Positions 38,813 through 46,317 of a stretch of 64,000 bases of DNA are shown one piece after another. The notes under the pieces are model-generated. The model saw only the letters and a program-made list of their open reading frames with translations. It made no database searches and was not told where the DNA came from. The stretch is from NCBI RefSeq assembly GCF_000876015.1, contig NZ_BBQM01000012.1, forward strand, positions 744,001 to 808,000, given 5' to 3'. The translations under genes were made by a program, and so were the position numbers. Position 1 is the first letter of the stretch, and every line of letters begins with the position of its first letter. Source of the DNA: Cupriavidus basilensis (lineage in GTDB: Bacteria; Pseudomonadota; Gammaproteobacteria; Burkholderiales; Burkholderiaceae).

Positions 38813-39721
38813 TCAGTCGTCGATCGTCTCGTGCACGGCGGCCGCGCCCGCCTTCCAGTAGCTCGACGCGCGGATGCGGCTCTTGTCGATGCCGCGCTCG
38901 CTCACCAGGTACTGGCGCACCGCGCGGATCGCCGCGCCCTCCCCCGCGGCCCAGACGTAGCCCTCGCCGCGCGGCAGCGTGATGGCGCGCAGCGCCCGCT
39001 CGAGCAGCGTGGCGTCGCCGGCCGGCGCGCCGTCGCGGTGCTGCCAGCGGACCTCGACACTGGCGCGGCTCGGCAGCGGGATCTCGGCCGCGGCGTTGTC
39101 CACCGCCACCACCACCAGCGCCTGCGCGCCGGCCGGCAGTTCTTCCAGGCGCCGGCCGATGGCGGGCAGCGCGGTTTCGTCGCCCACCAGCAGGTGCCAG
39201 TCGAAGCCGTCCGGAATCACGAAGGAGCCGCGCGGCCCGCCCACGCCCAGGTACTGGCCCGGCGCGGCCTGCGCCGCCCAGGTCGAGGCGGGGCCGTCGC
39301 CGTGCAGCACGAACTCCAGGTCGAGCTCGCCGGCCACGGGGTCATGGCGGCGCGGCGTGTAGTCGCGCGCGGCCGGCCGCGGCGCGCCTTCGGCGAACAC
39401 CGGGCCGTTGGGGCCGACTTCCGGCAATGCCGGCCTGGGCTGCCCGGGCGCGGGGAAGAACACCTTGACGTGATCGTCGAAGGAAGCGGAAACGAAGTCC
39501 TTCAAGTCGTCGCCGGCCAGCGTCACGCGCAGCAGCTGCGGCGACACCTGCCGCGTGCGCACCACCTGCAGCAGGCGCATCTTGAGGGCATGGCGGACAC
39601 GTTGAACGGTAAGGTCTCGGGTGGTCATCGATATGGGGTCCGGTTGGTTGACGTCTGACTGGTTCACGCCCGGCTGGCTGGCGTCCGACTGGCTGACTTG
39701 CGTCATGCGCGCGATCAGCAT
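38813..39721 (-). CDS. yqjH: YqjH-like NAD(P)H-dependent ferric siderophore reductase (SIP family)
   Basis: A 302-residue siderophore-interacting protein with a flavin-binding barrel (ARDYTPRR near residue 125) and NAD(P)-binding C-terminal part (LLVGDETALPAIGRRLEEL, AAGEGAAIRAVRQYL). It reduces ferric siderophores to release iron. Its ATG overlaps the stop of the repressor gene (TGATG), giving translational coupling; alternatively the start is the ATG at 39628. The stretch between these two starts is a 15-base tandem repeat. In E. coli yqjH and yqjI are divergent; here they form one operon. Confidence 0.88.
   Translation of the reverse strand: MLIARMTQVSQSDASQPGVNQSDVNQPDPISMTTRDLTVQRVRHALKMRLLQVVRTRQVSPQLLRVTLAGDDLKDFVSASFDDHVKVFFPAPGQPRPALPEVGPNGPVFAEGAPRPAARDYTPRRHDPVAGELDLEFVLHGDGPASTWAAQAAPGQYLGVGGPRGSFVIPDGFDWHLLVGDETALPAIGRRLEELPAGAQALVVVAVDNAAAEIPLPSRASVEVRWQHRDGAPAGDATLLERALRAITLPRGEGYVWAAGEGAAIRAVRQYLVSERGIDKSRIRASSYWKAGAAAVHETIDD
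39638..39697. repeat. Four 15-bp tandem repeats near the yqjH start
   Basis: Four 15-base units (39638-39652, 39653-39667, 39668-39682, 39683-39697) that differ at a few positions, pattern GYCYGRYTGGYTSRC. If the coupled start is used they encode four (S/N)Q(S/P)(D/G)X pentapeptides at the N-terminus of the reductase; if the later start is used they form the leader. Confidence 0.88.
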
Positions 39722-40449
39722 CACGCGCCCGCCGCGCCGGGACCAGCCTCGATCTCCGCGGCGGCCCGCGCGAGGATGGCCGCGATGCGCCGCTGCTCGT
39801 CCGGCGCGGCATCCGTGCGCATCAGCAGCGCGCGCTTGAGCGCCATGCGCGCCTCGACGAACTCCGGCAGCCAGCCGCCGCGCGCCTCGGCATCGTCGGC
39901 GGGGTTGTCGCCGGGGTTGTCGCCAGAGCCCGACAGCGCGCGCCGCACCCACTCCATCTTGCGCGCCACGTGCTTGAGCTTGTTGAGCATCAGCGCCAGC
40001 CGCTCGCGGTTGGCATCCAGGTGCGCGCGGCCCGGCCCGGCAAGCTGGTAGCGCTTCTTGTTGCCCTCGCTGTCCACGGTGGCATAACCAACCTCCTCGA
40101 GGAAGGTCAGCGCCGGATACACCATGCCCGGGCTGGGCTTGTAGAAACCGTTGGTGCGCGTCTCCAGTTCCTTGATGAGCTCGTAGCCGTGGCTGGGCTT
40201 TTCCTCCAGCAGCGACAGCAGCAGCAGTTGCAGGTCGTCGGCGCTGAACTTGCGGCCGCGGCGCCAGGTATCGCCCTCGCCGTCGAAGCCGTCCCCGCCG
40301 CCGCCGAAGAAACCACCGGGCCCGCCGCCGTGGCGGTGGCGGCCGATGGCGTGGTGGCCAAAAAAAACCTCGGCGTGCGAGGCGAAATGAGAAGACAGTC
40401 GGGCAAGCATGTGGTGGCCCATCAGGCCCTTCGAGAAGTGGTGACGCAT
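39721..40449 (-). CDS. yqjI: YqjI-like PadR-family metal-responsive repressor
   Basis: A 242-residue protein. The first 40 residues hold 10 His, then comes a Gly-rich linker (about 41-60), then a PadR winged helix (DDLQLLLLSLLEEKPSHGYE, and YKPSPGMVYPALTFLEEVGY), then a C-terminal helix-rich part. The His-rich extension on a PadR domain is the mark of YqjI, a nickel-responsive repressor of the ferric reductase gene yqjH in E. coli. The coupled yqjH gene downstream supports this strongly. The C-terminal part is longer than in E. coli YqjI. The start is the ATG next to the operator; longer frames upstream cross the operator. Confidence 0.9.
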   Translation of the reverse strand: MRHHFSKGLMGHHMLARLSSHFASHAEVFFGHHAIGRHRHGGGPGGFFGGGGDGFDGEGDTWRRGRKFSADDLQLLLLSLLEEKPSHGYELIKELETRTNGFYKPSPGMVYPALTFLEEVGYATVDSEGNKKRYQLAGPGRAHLDANRERLALMLNKLKHVARKMEWVRRALSGSGDNPGDNPADDAEARGGWLPEFVEARMALKRALLMRTDAAPDEQRRIAAILARAAAEIEAGPGAAGA

Positions 40450-40476
40450 GGCAGCGGCTCCTTGGTATCTGAAAAC

Positions 40477-40500
40477 ATATCTTAAGATATATATCGTAAG
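40477..40500. promoter_or_regulatory. PadR/YqjI-type operator before yqjI
   Basis: ATATCTTAAGATAT (40477-40490) is a perfect 14-bp palindrome. The related ATATCGTAAG (40491-40500) follows as a direct repeat of its first ten bases with one mismatch. They lie 28 bases before the yqjI start in a small AT-rich island, so the repressor probably controls its own operon. A CTTAAG lies inside the palindrome but without a partner at 11 bases, so it is not a PmrA-type box. Confidence 0.78.
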
Positions 40501-40976
40501 TAATAAAGTCAAGGAAGAAACCGCAGGGGAGACACATCGACCGCAAACGAGGCAACCGGCCGGACCGCAAGAGCAAGCATTCCGGATCAAAGGCAACGAG
40601 TTCATCGCCCCGAAGGACAAGCACCTGCCTTCCGTTACGTGCCACGAGAAAAAGCGGAAATTTCCTCACCCAAGTTTGGTACTCGTCCTATAACGGCGAC
40701 GCCGACTCATCGCCTACGCTTCAGACACTTGCACCCGGCACTTCGAAGGCACGCCGAACTCATTGCACGTTGCCGCCGTCCCGGCTCCTCGTGCTCGTGC
40801 GTTGGATGTCCCGACCTGATCGCGCGTGGCCCTCTGCGAAAGCGTCATTCAGCACGCAGCAAGGGCACCCGTTCTCCCCCAAAAGACCGTGAAAGCTGTT
40901 TCGGGCCTATGGCTCGTCTTGCGCGAGTCGAAGCCAATTCTGACCGGCGTTGGACGCCTTCTTCAGGGAGAGAACG
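40501..40976. other. Intergenic stretch at the left edge of the lower-GC block
   Basis: About 475 bases with no convincing coding frame. Base composition falls here from the very high-GC DNA on the left to mixed composition on the right. No integrase, attachment repeat, tRNA or insertion-sequence end was recognised. A TATAAC at 40689-40694 might be a -10 for the trp genes, but no -35 fits it. No leader peptide rich in Trp codons was seen. Confidence 0.5.
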
Positions 40977-42167
40977 ATGTTTGTCAATGTGGAACTGCGC
41001 AAGTACTTTGGACCCGGAGCGTTCGGCGGCTCGTTCATTTCCGAGAGCCTGGTGAGCGTCCTGCAGGAAGTGCAAGAGGCCTTCGACGGCGCGCGTCGCG
41101 ACCCCTTGTTTCTCGGCGAGCTCTGGCGGTTAATGACAACCTTCGCTGGCCGGGAGACGCCATTGACCTATGCGGAAAGGCTATCCGAAAAATTTGGGCA
41201 GCATTTCTACCTGAAGCGCGAAGATCTGCTTCACGGTGGCGCCCACAAGACGAACAGCACGCTAGGGCAATTGCTTCTGGCAAAGCGGATGGGGAAGAGC
41301 CGCATCATCGCGGAAACGGGCGCCGGGCAACATGGCGTGGCAACGGCGATGACTGGCGCCAAGCTCGGCATGGCGGTGGAGGTATACATGGGCGCGCTCG
41401 ACATCCAGCGCCAGCAGCAAAACGTCAAGCGCATGGAACTCTTCGGCGCCAGGGTACATCCGGTCGAAGCTGGCGGCGCAACGCTGAAGGATGCGATCAA
41501 CGAGGCCATGCGGGATTGGATTACCAACGTGGGAAGCACCTATCACTGCTTTGGAACGGCAGCCGGACCGTACCCCTATCCCTCGATGATCAAGTATTTC
41601 CAATCTGTGATCGGCAAGGAAGCACGTAATCAACTGTTGTGCCTGGATCCCCGGCCCCCCTCGGCGGTCTTCGCCTGCATCGGTGGCGGCAGCAATGCGG
41701 TCGGGCTGTTCTCCGGATTCGAGCACGATACCGAGGTGGCGCTTTTTGGCGCGGAACCCGGCGGTATCGCAGACGGCACGGACAGGCACGCCGCAACCCT
41801 CACCAAAGGATCGGTAGGTGTCTTCCACGGGATGCGCTCGCTGTTCTTGCAGAATCAGGAAGGACAGATCACGAATACCCATTCCGTGGCGGCCGGACTC
41901 GATTACCCGGGCGTCGGCCCTGAACTCGTAGCGTTGCAGGAAACGGGACGCGCGTCGTTCGTGGCGATCAGCGATGCGGAAGCGCTCGATGCCTTCGAAC
42001 AGTTGTCCCTTCTCGAAGGCATCATCCCGGCGTTCGAATCGGCCCATGCCCTCGCGCTGGCCATGAAGTGCAGCAAGGACTTTTCGCCAGGCAGCCGATT
42101 TGTGGTCTGCCTGTCCGGCCGTGGCGACAAAGACCTGGATCAATACTGGAACATCAGGGGGATCTGA
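40977..42167 (+). CDS. trpB: Tryptophan synthase beta chain (lower-GC second-copy type)
   Basis: A 396-residue PLP enzyme, normal TrpB1 length. GGAHKTN contains the PLP Lys91, ETGAGQHG (113-120) carries the catalytic Glu113, GGGSN (236-240) binds phosphate and SGRGDKD near 380 closes the site. All residues for indole plus serine to tryptophan are present. AGGGAG lies 6 bases before the chosen ATG. The N-terminus (MFVNVELRKYFGPGAFGGSF) differs from that of usual Burkholderiales TrpB. There is no trpF in front of it. Hand count of 41161-41220 gives 29 G+C in 60, against 45 in 60 for 26941-27000, so the gene is compositionally foreign. Confidence 0.92.
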   Translation: MFVNVELRKYFGPGAFGGSFISESLVSVLQEVQEAFDGARRDPLFLGELWRLMTTFAGRETPLTYAERLSEKFGQHFYLKREDLLHGGAHKTNSTLGQLLLAKRMGKSRIIAETGAGQHGVATAMTGAKLGMAVEVYMGALDIQRQQQNVKRMELFGARVHPVEAGGATLKDAINEAMRDWITNVGSTYHCFGTAAGPYPYPSMIKYFQSVIGKEARNQLLCLDPRPPSAVFACIGGGSNAVGLFSGFEHDTEVALFGAEPGGIADGTDRHAATLTKGSVGVFHGMRSLFLQNQEGQITNTHSVAAGLDYPGVGPELVALQETGRASFVAISDAEALDAFEQLSLLEGIIPAFESAHALALAMKCSKDFSPGSRFVVCLSGRGDKDLDQYWNIRGI

Positions 42168-42169
42168 TC

Positions 42170-42985
42170 ATGAATCGTTTTGCACGATTGTTCACTCGCC
42201 GGGATCGCCGGATGTTCGTCCCTTTCTTCACGCTGGGCGATCCCAATGCCATAGCAAGCTTCGATCTGATCTGCGCCGCGGTCGACGCCGGCGCCGACGC
42301 GGTGGAACTGGGATTCCCGTTCTCCGACCCCATCACCGACGGCCCGGTCAATCAGCGCTCGATGCGACGCGCCCTGGCAGCGGGCACCACCTATGCGACC
42401 TGCCTCGACATGCTCCGAAGGCTCAGGGAACGCTACCCGGCACTTCCCATCGGGCTGCTGCTCTACTACAACCTGCTCTTCATGCGCGGCGAGCGAGCAT
42501 ACAAGGAGCTGGCCGCGATCGGCGTCGACGCGGTGGTCTGCTCCGACCTGCCATTCGAGGAATGTGCCACGCACATGTGGCAACTGGCCGACAGCCGCAT
42601 CGGCTGCATCCAGATGGTGGCGCCGAATACGCCGGTCGAGCGGGCGCGAAAGCTCATCGATAGCTCATCGGCATTCACCTACGTGATCAGCCGCTTCGGG
42701 ACAACCGGCACGAGCGCCAGCTTCGAACAGCAGGCATTGGCCAGAATCGAACACCTCAGCAAGCTTGCAGACAAAGCCATCGTGGCCGGTTTCGGCATCA
42801 GCACGGTCGATCAGGTCCGCGACTTCTGGGCGGCAGGGGCAAATGGCGTGATCGTGGGCAGCCTGTTCAGTCTTCAGATCGAGCGTTGCCTGGCGGATGT
42901 TCCGGCCGCGCGCCAGTTCATCGAGGCATTCGTGGGACAGGTGCAGGCCGGAAAACCGCGCCTGGACTTTGCCGGGATCGTCTGA
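42170..42985 (+). CDS. trpA: Tryptophan synthase alpha chain
   Basis: A 271-residue TIM barrel. The two catalytic acids are kept: Glu46 in VELGFPF and Asp57 in ITDGP, eleven residues apart as in the Salmonella enzyme. The phosphate-binding end has AGFGISTVDQV and GVIVGS. It cleaves indole-3-glycerol phosphate to indole and glyceraldehyde 3-phosphate and channels indole to TrpB. It starts 2 bases after the trpB stop. The loop between strands 6 and 7 (VISRFGTTGTSASFEQQA) is slightly divergent but keeps Gly-Thr-Gly. Confidence 0.92.
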   Translation: MNRFARLFTRRDRRMFVPFFTLGDPNAIASFDLICAAVDAGADAVELGFPFSDPITDGPVNQRSMRRALAAGTTYATCLDMLRRLRERYPALPIGLLLYYNLLFMRGERAYKELAAIGVDAVVCSDLPFEECATHMWQLADSRIGCIQMVAPNTPVERARKLIDSSSAFTYVISRFGTTGTSASFEQQALARIEHLSKLADKAIVAGFGISTVDQVRDFWAAGANGVIVGSLFSLQIERCLADVPAARQFIEAFVGQVQAGKPRLDFAGIV

Positions 42986-43027
42986 CATCGGCATGCCCGC
43001 GCACCCGACTCAAGGAGACCCCGCCCG

Positions 43028-43939
43028 ATGCGCAGCATAGATTGGTTCCGTCTGCTTGTACTCAGCGCTGTCTGGGGAGCCTCGTTCATCTTCATGCGCG
43101 TTCTGGCTCCCGTGCTTGGCCCGGTGGCAACCGCCGATCTGCGCGTTGCCATCGGCGGCATGGCATTGCTGGTCTACTTCGCGGTGATCCGTTTCAATCC
43201 CAACTGGACGACATACTGGCGTCAGTATCTCGTCATTGGGGCATTCAACGTCGGCTTGCCCTTTCTGCTCTTCTCCTATGCGGCGCAACATATCCCGGCG
43301 TCCTACTCGGCCATCATCAATGCCACCACGCCATTGTTCGGCGCGGTGTTTGCCGCGATCTGGCTGAAGGATCGCCTGACGAGAACCAAGGCGACAGGAC
43401 TGCTGCTCGGCATGGCCGGCGTGGGCACCCTCACCAGCGGCGGCATGACAGCCGCCGCCTCGCCGGCGTTTGCCTGGGCGATCCTGGCGTGCCTGCTGGC
43501 TTCGGCTTCCTATGCCGGCGCCGGTATCTACATCAAGAAATTCGCCTCGGACGTCAACCCCATCGGGTCGGCAGGCTGCTCGCAACTGGTTGCCGCCGTT
43601 GGACTCCTTCCGTTCTCGGTCGCGGCACCGCCAAACGCGACCGTCGACACGGTCATCGTGTTCAACATGCTCTGCCTGGGACTGCTGAGCAGCGCGCTGG
43701 GCTTTGTCCTGTATTTCCGGCTGATCCGCGACATCGGCCCCGCGCGGGCCATGATGGTCGCGTTCCTGACGCCGCTCTTCGGCATCGTGTGGGGAATTGC
43801 CTTCCTAGGCGAGGCGCTGACGGCTCCGGTCATCATCGGAGGCGGGATGATCGTGGCTTCGACGATATTGATCCTGCGGCGAGGCATGGCAACACGACCG
43901 CAAGAAGCCCAAGCCGTGCCGAAAAGCGAAGCTGGCTAG
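43028..43939 (+). CDS. EamA/DMT-family exporter
   Basis: A 303-residue membrane protein with ten predicted helices in two EamA halves. The first half starts AVWGASFIFMRVLAP, the second FAWAILACLLASASYAGAGI, and the segment ending the first (NATTPLFGAVFAAIWLKDRL) is typical. AAGGAG lies 9 bases before the ATG. It follows trpA by 42 bases on the same strand and shares its lower GC. DMT proteins commonly export amino acids or other metabolites. Export of tryptophan, an indole or a related product is inferred from position. Confidence 0.85.
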   Translation: MRSIDWFRLLVLSAVWGASFIFMRVLAPVLGPVATADLRVAIGGMALLVYFAVIRFNPNWTTYWRQYLVIGAFNVGLPFLLFSYAAQHIPASYSAIINATTPLFGAVFAAIWLKDRLTRTKATGLLLGMAGVGTLTSGGMTAAASPAFAWAILACLLASASYAGAGIYIKKFASDVNPIGSAGCSQLVAAVGLLPFSVAAPPNATVDTVIVFNMLCLGLLSSALGFVLYFRLIRDIGPARAMMVAFLTPLFGIVWGIAFLGEALTAPVIIGGGMIVASTILILRRGMATRPQEAQAVPKSEAG

Positions 43940-44690
43940 TACAACAGCCCTCGGACAGTACCCGTAGCGCCTGCCGCTCAGATGCGCCTTTATCGCCACA
44001 TAACGTGCCTTCGGATGGCCCCTCGCCCGCCTTCCACGCCGCGCAGCACAAATCCAGCCAGATCAGGAGAACATTCCATTGTTCTGCTGCCCTATCCTGC
44101 CCGCGAATGGGCCGGTGGCGAGCATTGCAGTTTTCCGCCGCAGCCCCCGCGAGCCGCGAGGGAAAAAATACCGGTCGCGAAGAAAAGCGCAAAAAGAAAG
44201 CCCCTGGCCGGGGTGGTCAGGGGCTCAAGGCAAGAGGCGGGTCGCGGGTTCCGCCCAAGGCCGGATCATAGAGCGCGAAGCGGGGTGCGCCATCACCTGA
44301 TCGGGTGACATATCCAGTCATATTTGTCTTTTTTACACTTTTCGGCACTTGTTGGCGAAGAAACTACAAAACGCGCCGCCACGGGCTCGCGCAAGGTGCG
44401 TGCGCCGGCGCCCCGCTCCGCCCGGTTGGTGGCGCGCGGCCTTGATCTGTCGCAAGTTTTCAGGTGGGTCCGACGCCAGTTTCTGCGGCTATCATTACCG
44501 GGTACCGCCGCAACGGCGGCGGTAGCGTGAATGCCGCCCCGTGGCCGGCACGCCGCGGCCGGAGCGGCGCGCATGCTTTCGTGACGGGACGCGGCGGCGG
44601 GAGGTACGCCGAGGCTCTCGCCAGGCCGCGGCCAGTCCGATTCACAATCAAGTCACAACCGATTCGTAACCTCTGCACAAGGACCCGTCC
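43940..44690. other. Intergenic stretch at the right edge of the lower-GC block
   Basis: About 750 bases. No real gene was recognised on the plus strand; the open frames are short and Arg- or Pro-rich. On the minus strand a strong terminator lies at 44191-44225 without an upstream coding gene, so a small RNA is possible. Composition returns to high GC near 44360. No integrase or direct repeat marking an insertion end was seen. Confidence 0.5.
44191..44225 (-). terminator. Rho-independent terminator with no upstream gene
   Basis: On the minus strand AGCCCCTG (44218-44225) pairs perfectly with CAGGGGCT (44199-44206) around an 11-base loop and is followed by TTTCTTTTT (44191-44199). The nearest minus-strand gene upstream begins beyond 46 kb and is separated by plus-strand genes, so it would end a short transcript starting between about 44250 and 44450. 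Confidence 0.8.
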
Positions 44691-45089
44691 ATGACACTGC
44701 GCCAGTTGTTCCGCGCCTCGCTGGCATGCGCCCCGCTGCTGGCGCTGGCTCCGGCCTCGCCCGCGTTCGCGTACTTCGACAACTTCATCAACTCGACCGT
44801 GGTCGGCAAGATGAACCAGAAGGAGTCCGCCTCGCTGGCCCAGCACGTGCGCAAGGTGCTCGACACCGGCGCCGACGGCGCCGCCGTGCCGTGGAACTAC
44901 CCCGCCACGCGCGGACGCCGGGCCATCGAGGGCTCGATCACGCCGCTGCGCACCAAGACCGACCAGGGCCAGTCCTGCCGCCAGCTGCGCACCCAGCTCC
45001 AGCGCGACGGCCTGGAGGACAACTGGACCAGCTGGTTCTGCAAGCAGGGCGACGGCAGCTGGAAATCGCGCAGGGTAAGCGACGACTGA
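44691..45089 (+). CDS. Small secreted surface-antigen-like protein
   Basis: A 132-residue protein with a signal peptide (about 1-26, ending PAFA). The C-terminal half, from SITPLRTKTDQGQSCRQLRT to WFCKQGDGSWK, resembles the last part of the RT0821/Lpp0805 (17-kDa antigen-like) surface proteins, with two Cys that may form a disulphide. AAGGA lies 7 bases before the ATG. It stands alone between the lower-GC block and an alcohol dehydrogenase gene. Function unknown. Confidence 0.7.
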   Translation: MTLRQLFRASLACAPLLALAPASPAFAYFDNFINSTVVGKMNQKESASLAQHVRKVLDTGADGAAVPWNYPATRGRRAIEGSITPLRTKTDQGQSCRQLRTQLQRDGLEDNWTSWFCKQGDGSWKSRRVSDD

Positions 45090-45159
45090 ACGCCGCCGGC
45101 CCGGCGGGCCGGCGGCGGCAACCATGCGGCCGGACACGGTCGCGAGCGAAGGAGATCCC

Positions 45160-46233
45160 ATGCCAACCATGCAAGCAGCGGTATTCCTCGGACCCAACCG
45201 TATCGTGCTCCAGGAAAAGCCGATCCCCGACGTCGGCCCCTCCGACGCCCTGATACGCATCACCACCACCACCATCTGCGGCACCGACGTCCACATCCTC
45301 AAGGGCGAATACCCGGTGGCGCAGGGGCTCACGATCGGGCACGAGCCGGTCGGCATCATCGAGAAGCTGGGCAAGAACGTCACCGGCTACCACGAAGGCC
45401 AGCGCGTGATCGCCGGCGCGATCTGCCCGAGCTTCCATTCCTACGCATGCCAGGACGGCTGCTCCTCGCAGGACGGCCAGGGCCACGGGCACGGCTACAA
45501 GCCGATGGGCGGCTGGCGCTTCGGCAACACCATCGACGGCACCCAGGCCGAATACGTGCTGGTGCCCGACGCCCAGGCCAACCTCGCGCCGATCCCCGAC
45601 ACGCTCACCGACGAGCAGGTTCTGATGTGCCCCGACATCATGTCGACCGGCTTCGTCGGCGCGGAGAACGCCAACATCAAGATCGGCGACATGGTGGCCG
45701 TGTTCGCGCAGGGCCCGATCGGCCTGTGCGCCACGGCGGGCGCGCGGCTGCGCGGCGCCGGCCTGATCATCGCCATCGACGGCATCGACGAGCGCCTGGA
45801 GATCGCGCGCCGCATGGGCGCCGACGCCACCGTCAATTTCCGCAAGGTGGACGTGGTGGACGAAGTGCTGCGCATCACCGGCGGGCGCGGCGTGGACGCG
45901 GCCATCGAAGCGCTCGGCACGCAAGGCACGTTCGAGTCCGCGCTGCGCGTGCTCAAGCCCGGCGGCACGCTGTCGAGCCTGGGCGTGTATTCCAGCGACC
46001 TGCGCATCCCGCTCGACGCCTTCCATGCCGGCCTCGGCGACAACCGCATCATCACGTCGCTGTGCCCCGGCGGCAAGGAACGCATGCGCAGGCTGATGCG
46101 TATCATCGAATCCGACCGGCTCGACCTCGGGCCGCTGGTCACTCACCGCTACAAGCTCGGCCAGATCGAGCAGGCCTACGAACTGTTCGCGAATCAGCGC
46201 GACGGCGTGCTGAAGGTGGCGATCACGCCGTGA
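45160..46233 (+). CDS. Zinc-dependent alcohol dehydrogenase (isopropanol-dehydrogenase-like)
   Basis: A 357-residue medium-chain dehydrogenase. Catalytic zinc ligands are Cys40 (TICGTDVH), His61-Glu62 (IGHEPVG) and Asp159 (CPDIMSTGF), an arrangement known from NADP-dependent secondary alcohol dehydrogenases such as that of Clostridium beijerinckii. The four-Cys structural zinc lobe is not present; only Cys89, Cys97 and Cys101 lie there, with a His/Gly-rich QGHGHGY insert. AAGGAG lies 5 bases before this ATG; the frame is open 12 more codons. It is a single gene. Substrate not determined. Confidence 0.9.
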   Translation: MPTMQAAVFLGPNRIVLQEKPIPDVGPSDALIRITTTTICGTDVHILKGEYPVAQGLTIGHEPVGIIEKLGKNVTGYHEGQRVIAGAICPSFHSYACQDGCSSQDGQGHGHGYKPMGGWRFGNTIDGTQAEYVLVPDAQANLAPIPDTLTDEQVLMCPDIMSTGFVGAENANIKIGDMVAVFAQGPIGLCATAGARLRGAGLIIAIDGIDERLEIARRMGADATVNFRKVDVVDEVLRITGGRGVDAAIEALGTQGTFESALRVLKPGGTLSSLGVYSSDLRIPLDAFHAGLGDNRIITSLCPGGKERMRRLMRIIESDRLDLGPLVTHRYKLGQIEQAYELFANQRDGVLKVAITP

Positions 46234-46317
46234 CGGCGGCGGCGCCATGCCGCGCATGCCACACATGACGCGCAGGCGCTGCCGGCCCATACCGCGGCAC
46301 GGCAGCGCCCGCGCCCG

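Noticed and set aside
40477..40490. CTTAAG in the yqjI operator as a third PmrA-type site
   Set aside because: There is no second half-site at 11-base spacing, and the motif is part of a perfect palindrome that suits a PadR protein.
44293..44574. A 93-codon minus-strand frame upstream of the orphan terminator
   Set aside because: It is Arg/Ala-rich without ribosome site and crosses a composition change; a non-coding RNA explains the terminator better.
40501..44690. Genomic island bounded by integrase or tRNA attachment sites
   Set aside because: Composition suggests transfer, but no integrase, tRNA, insertion-sequence end or flanking direct repeat was found.
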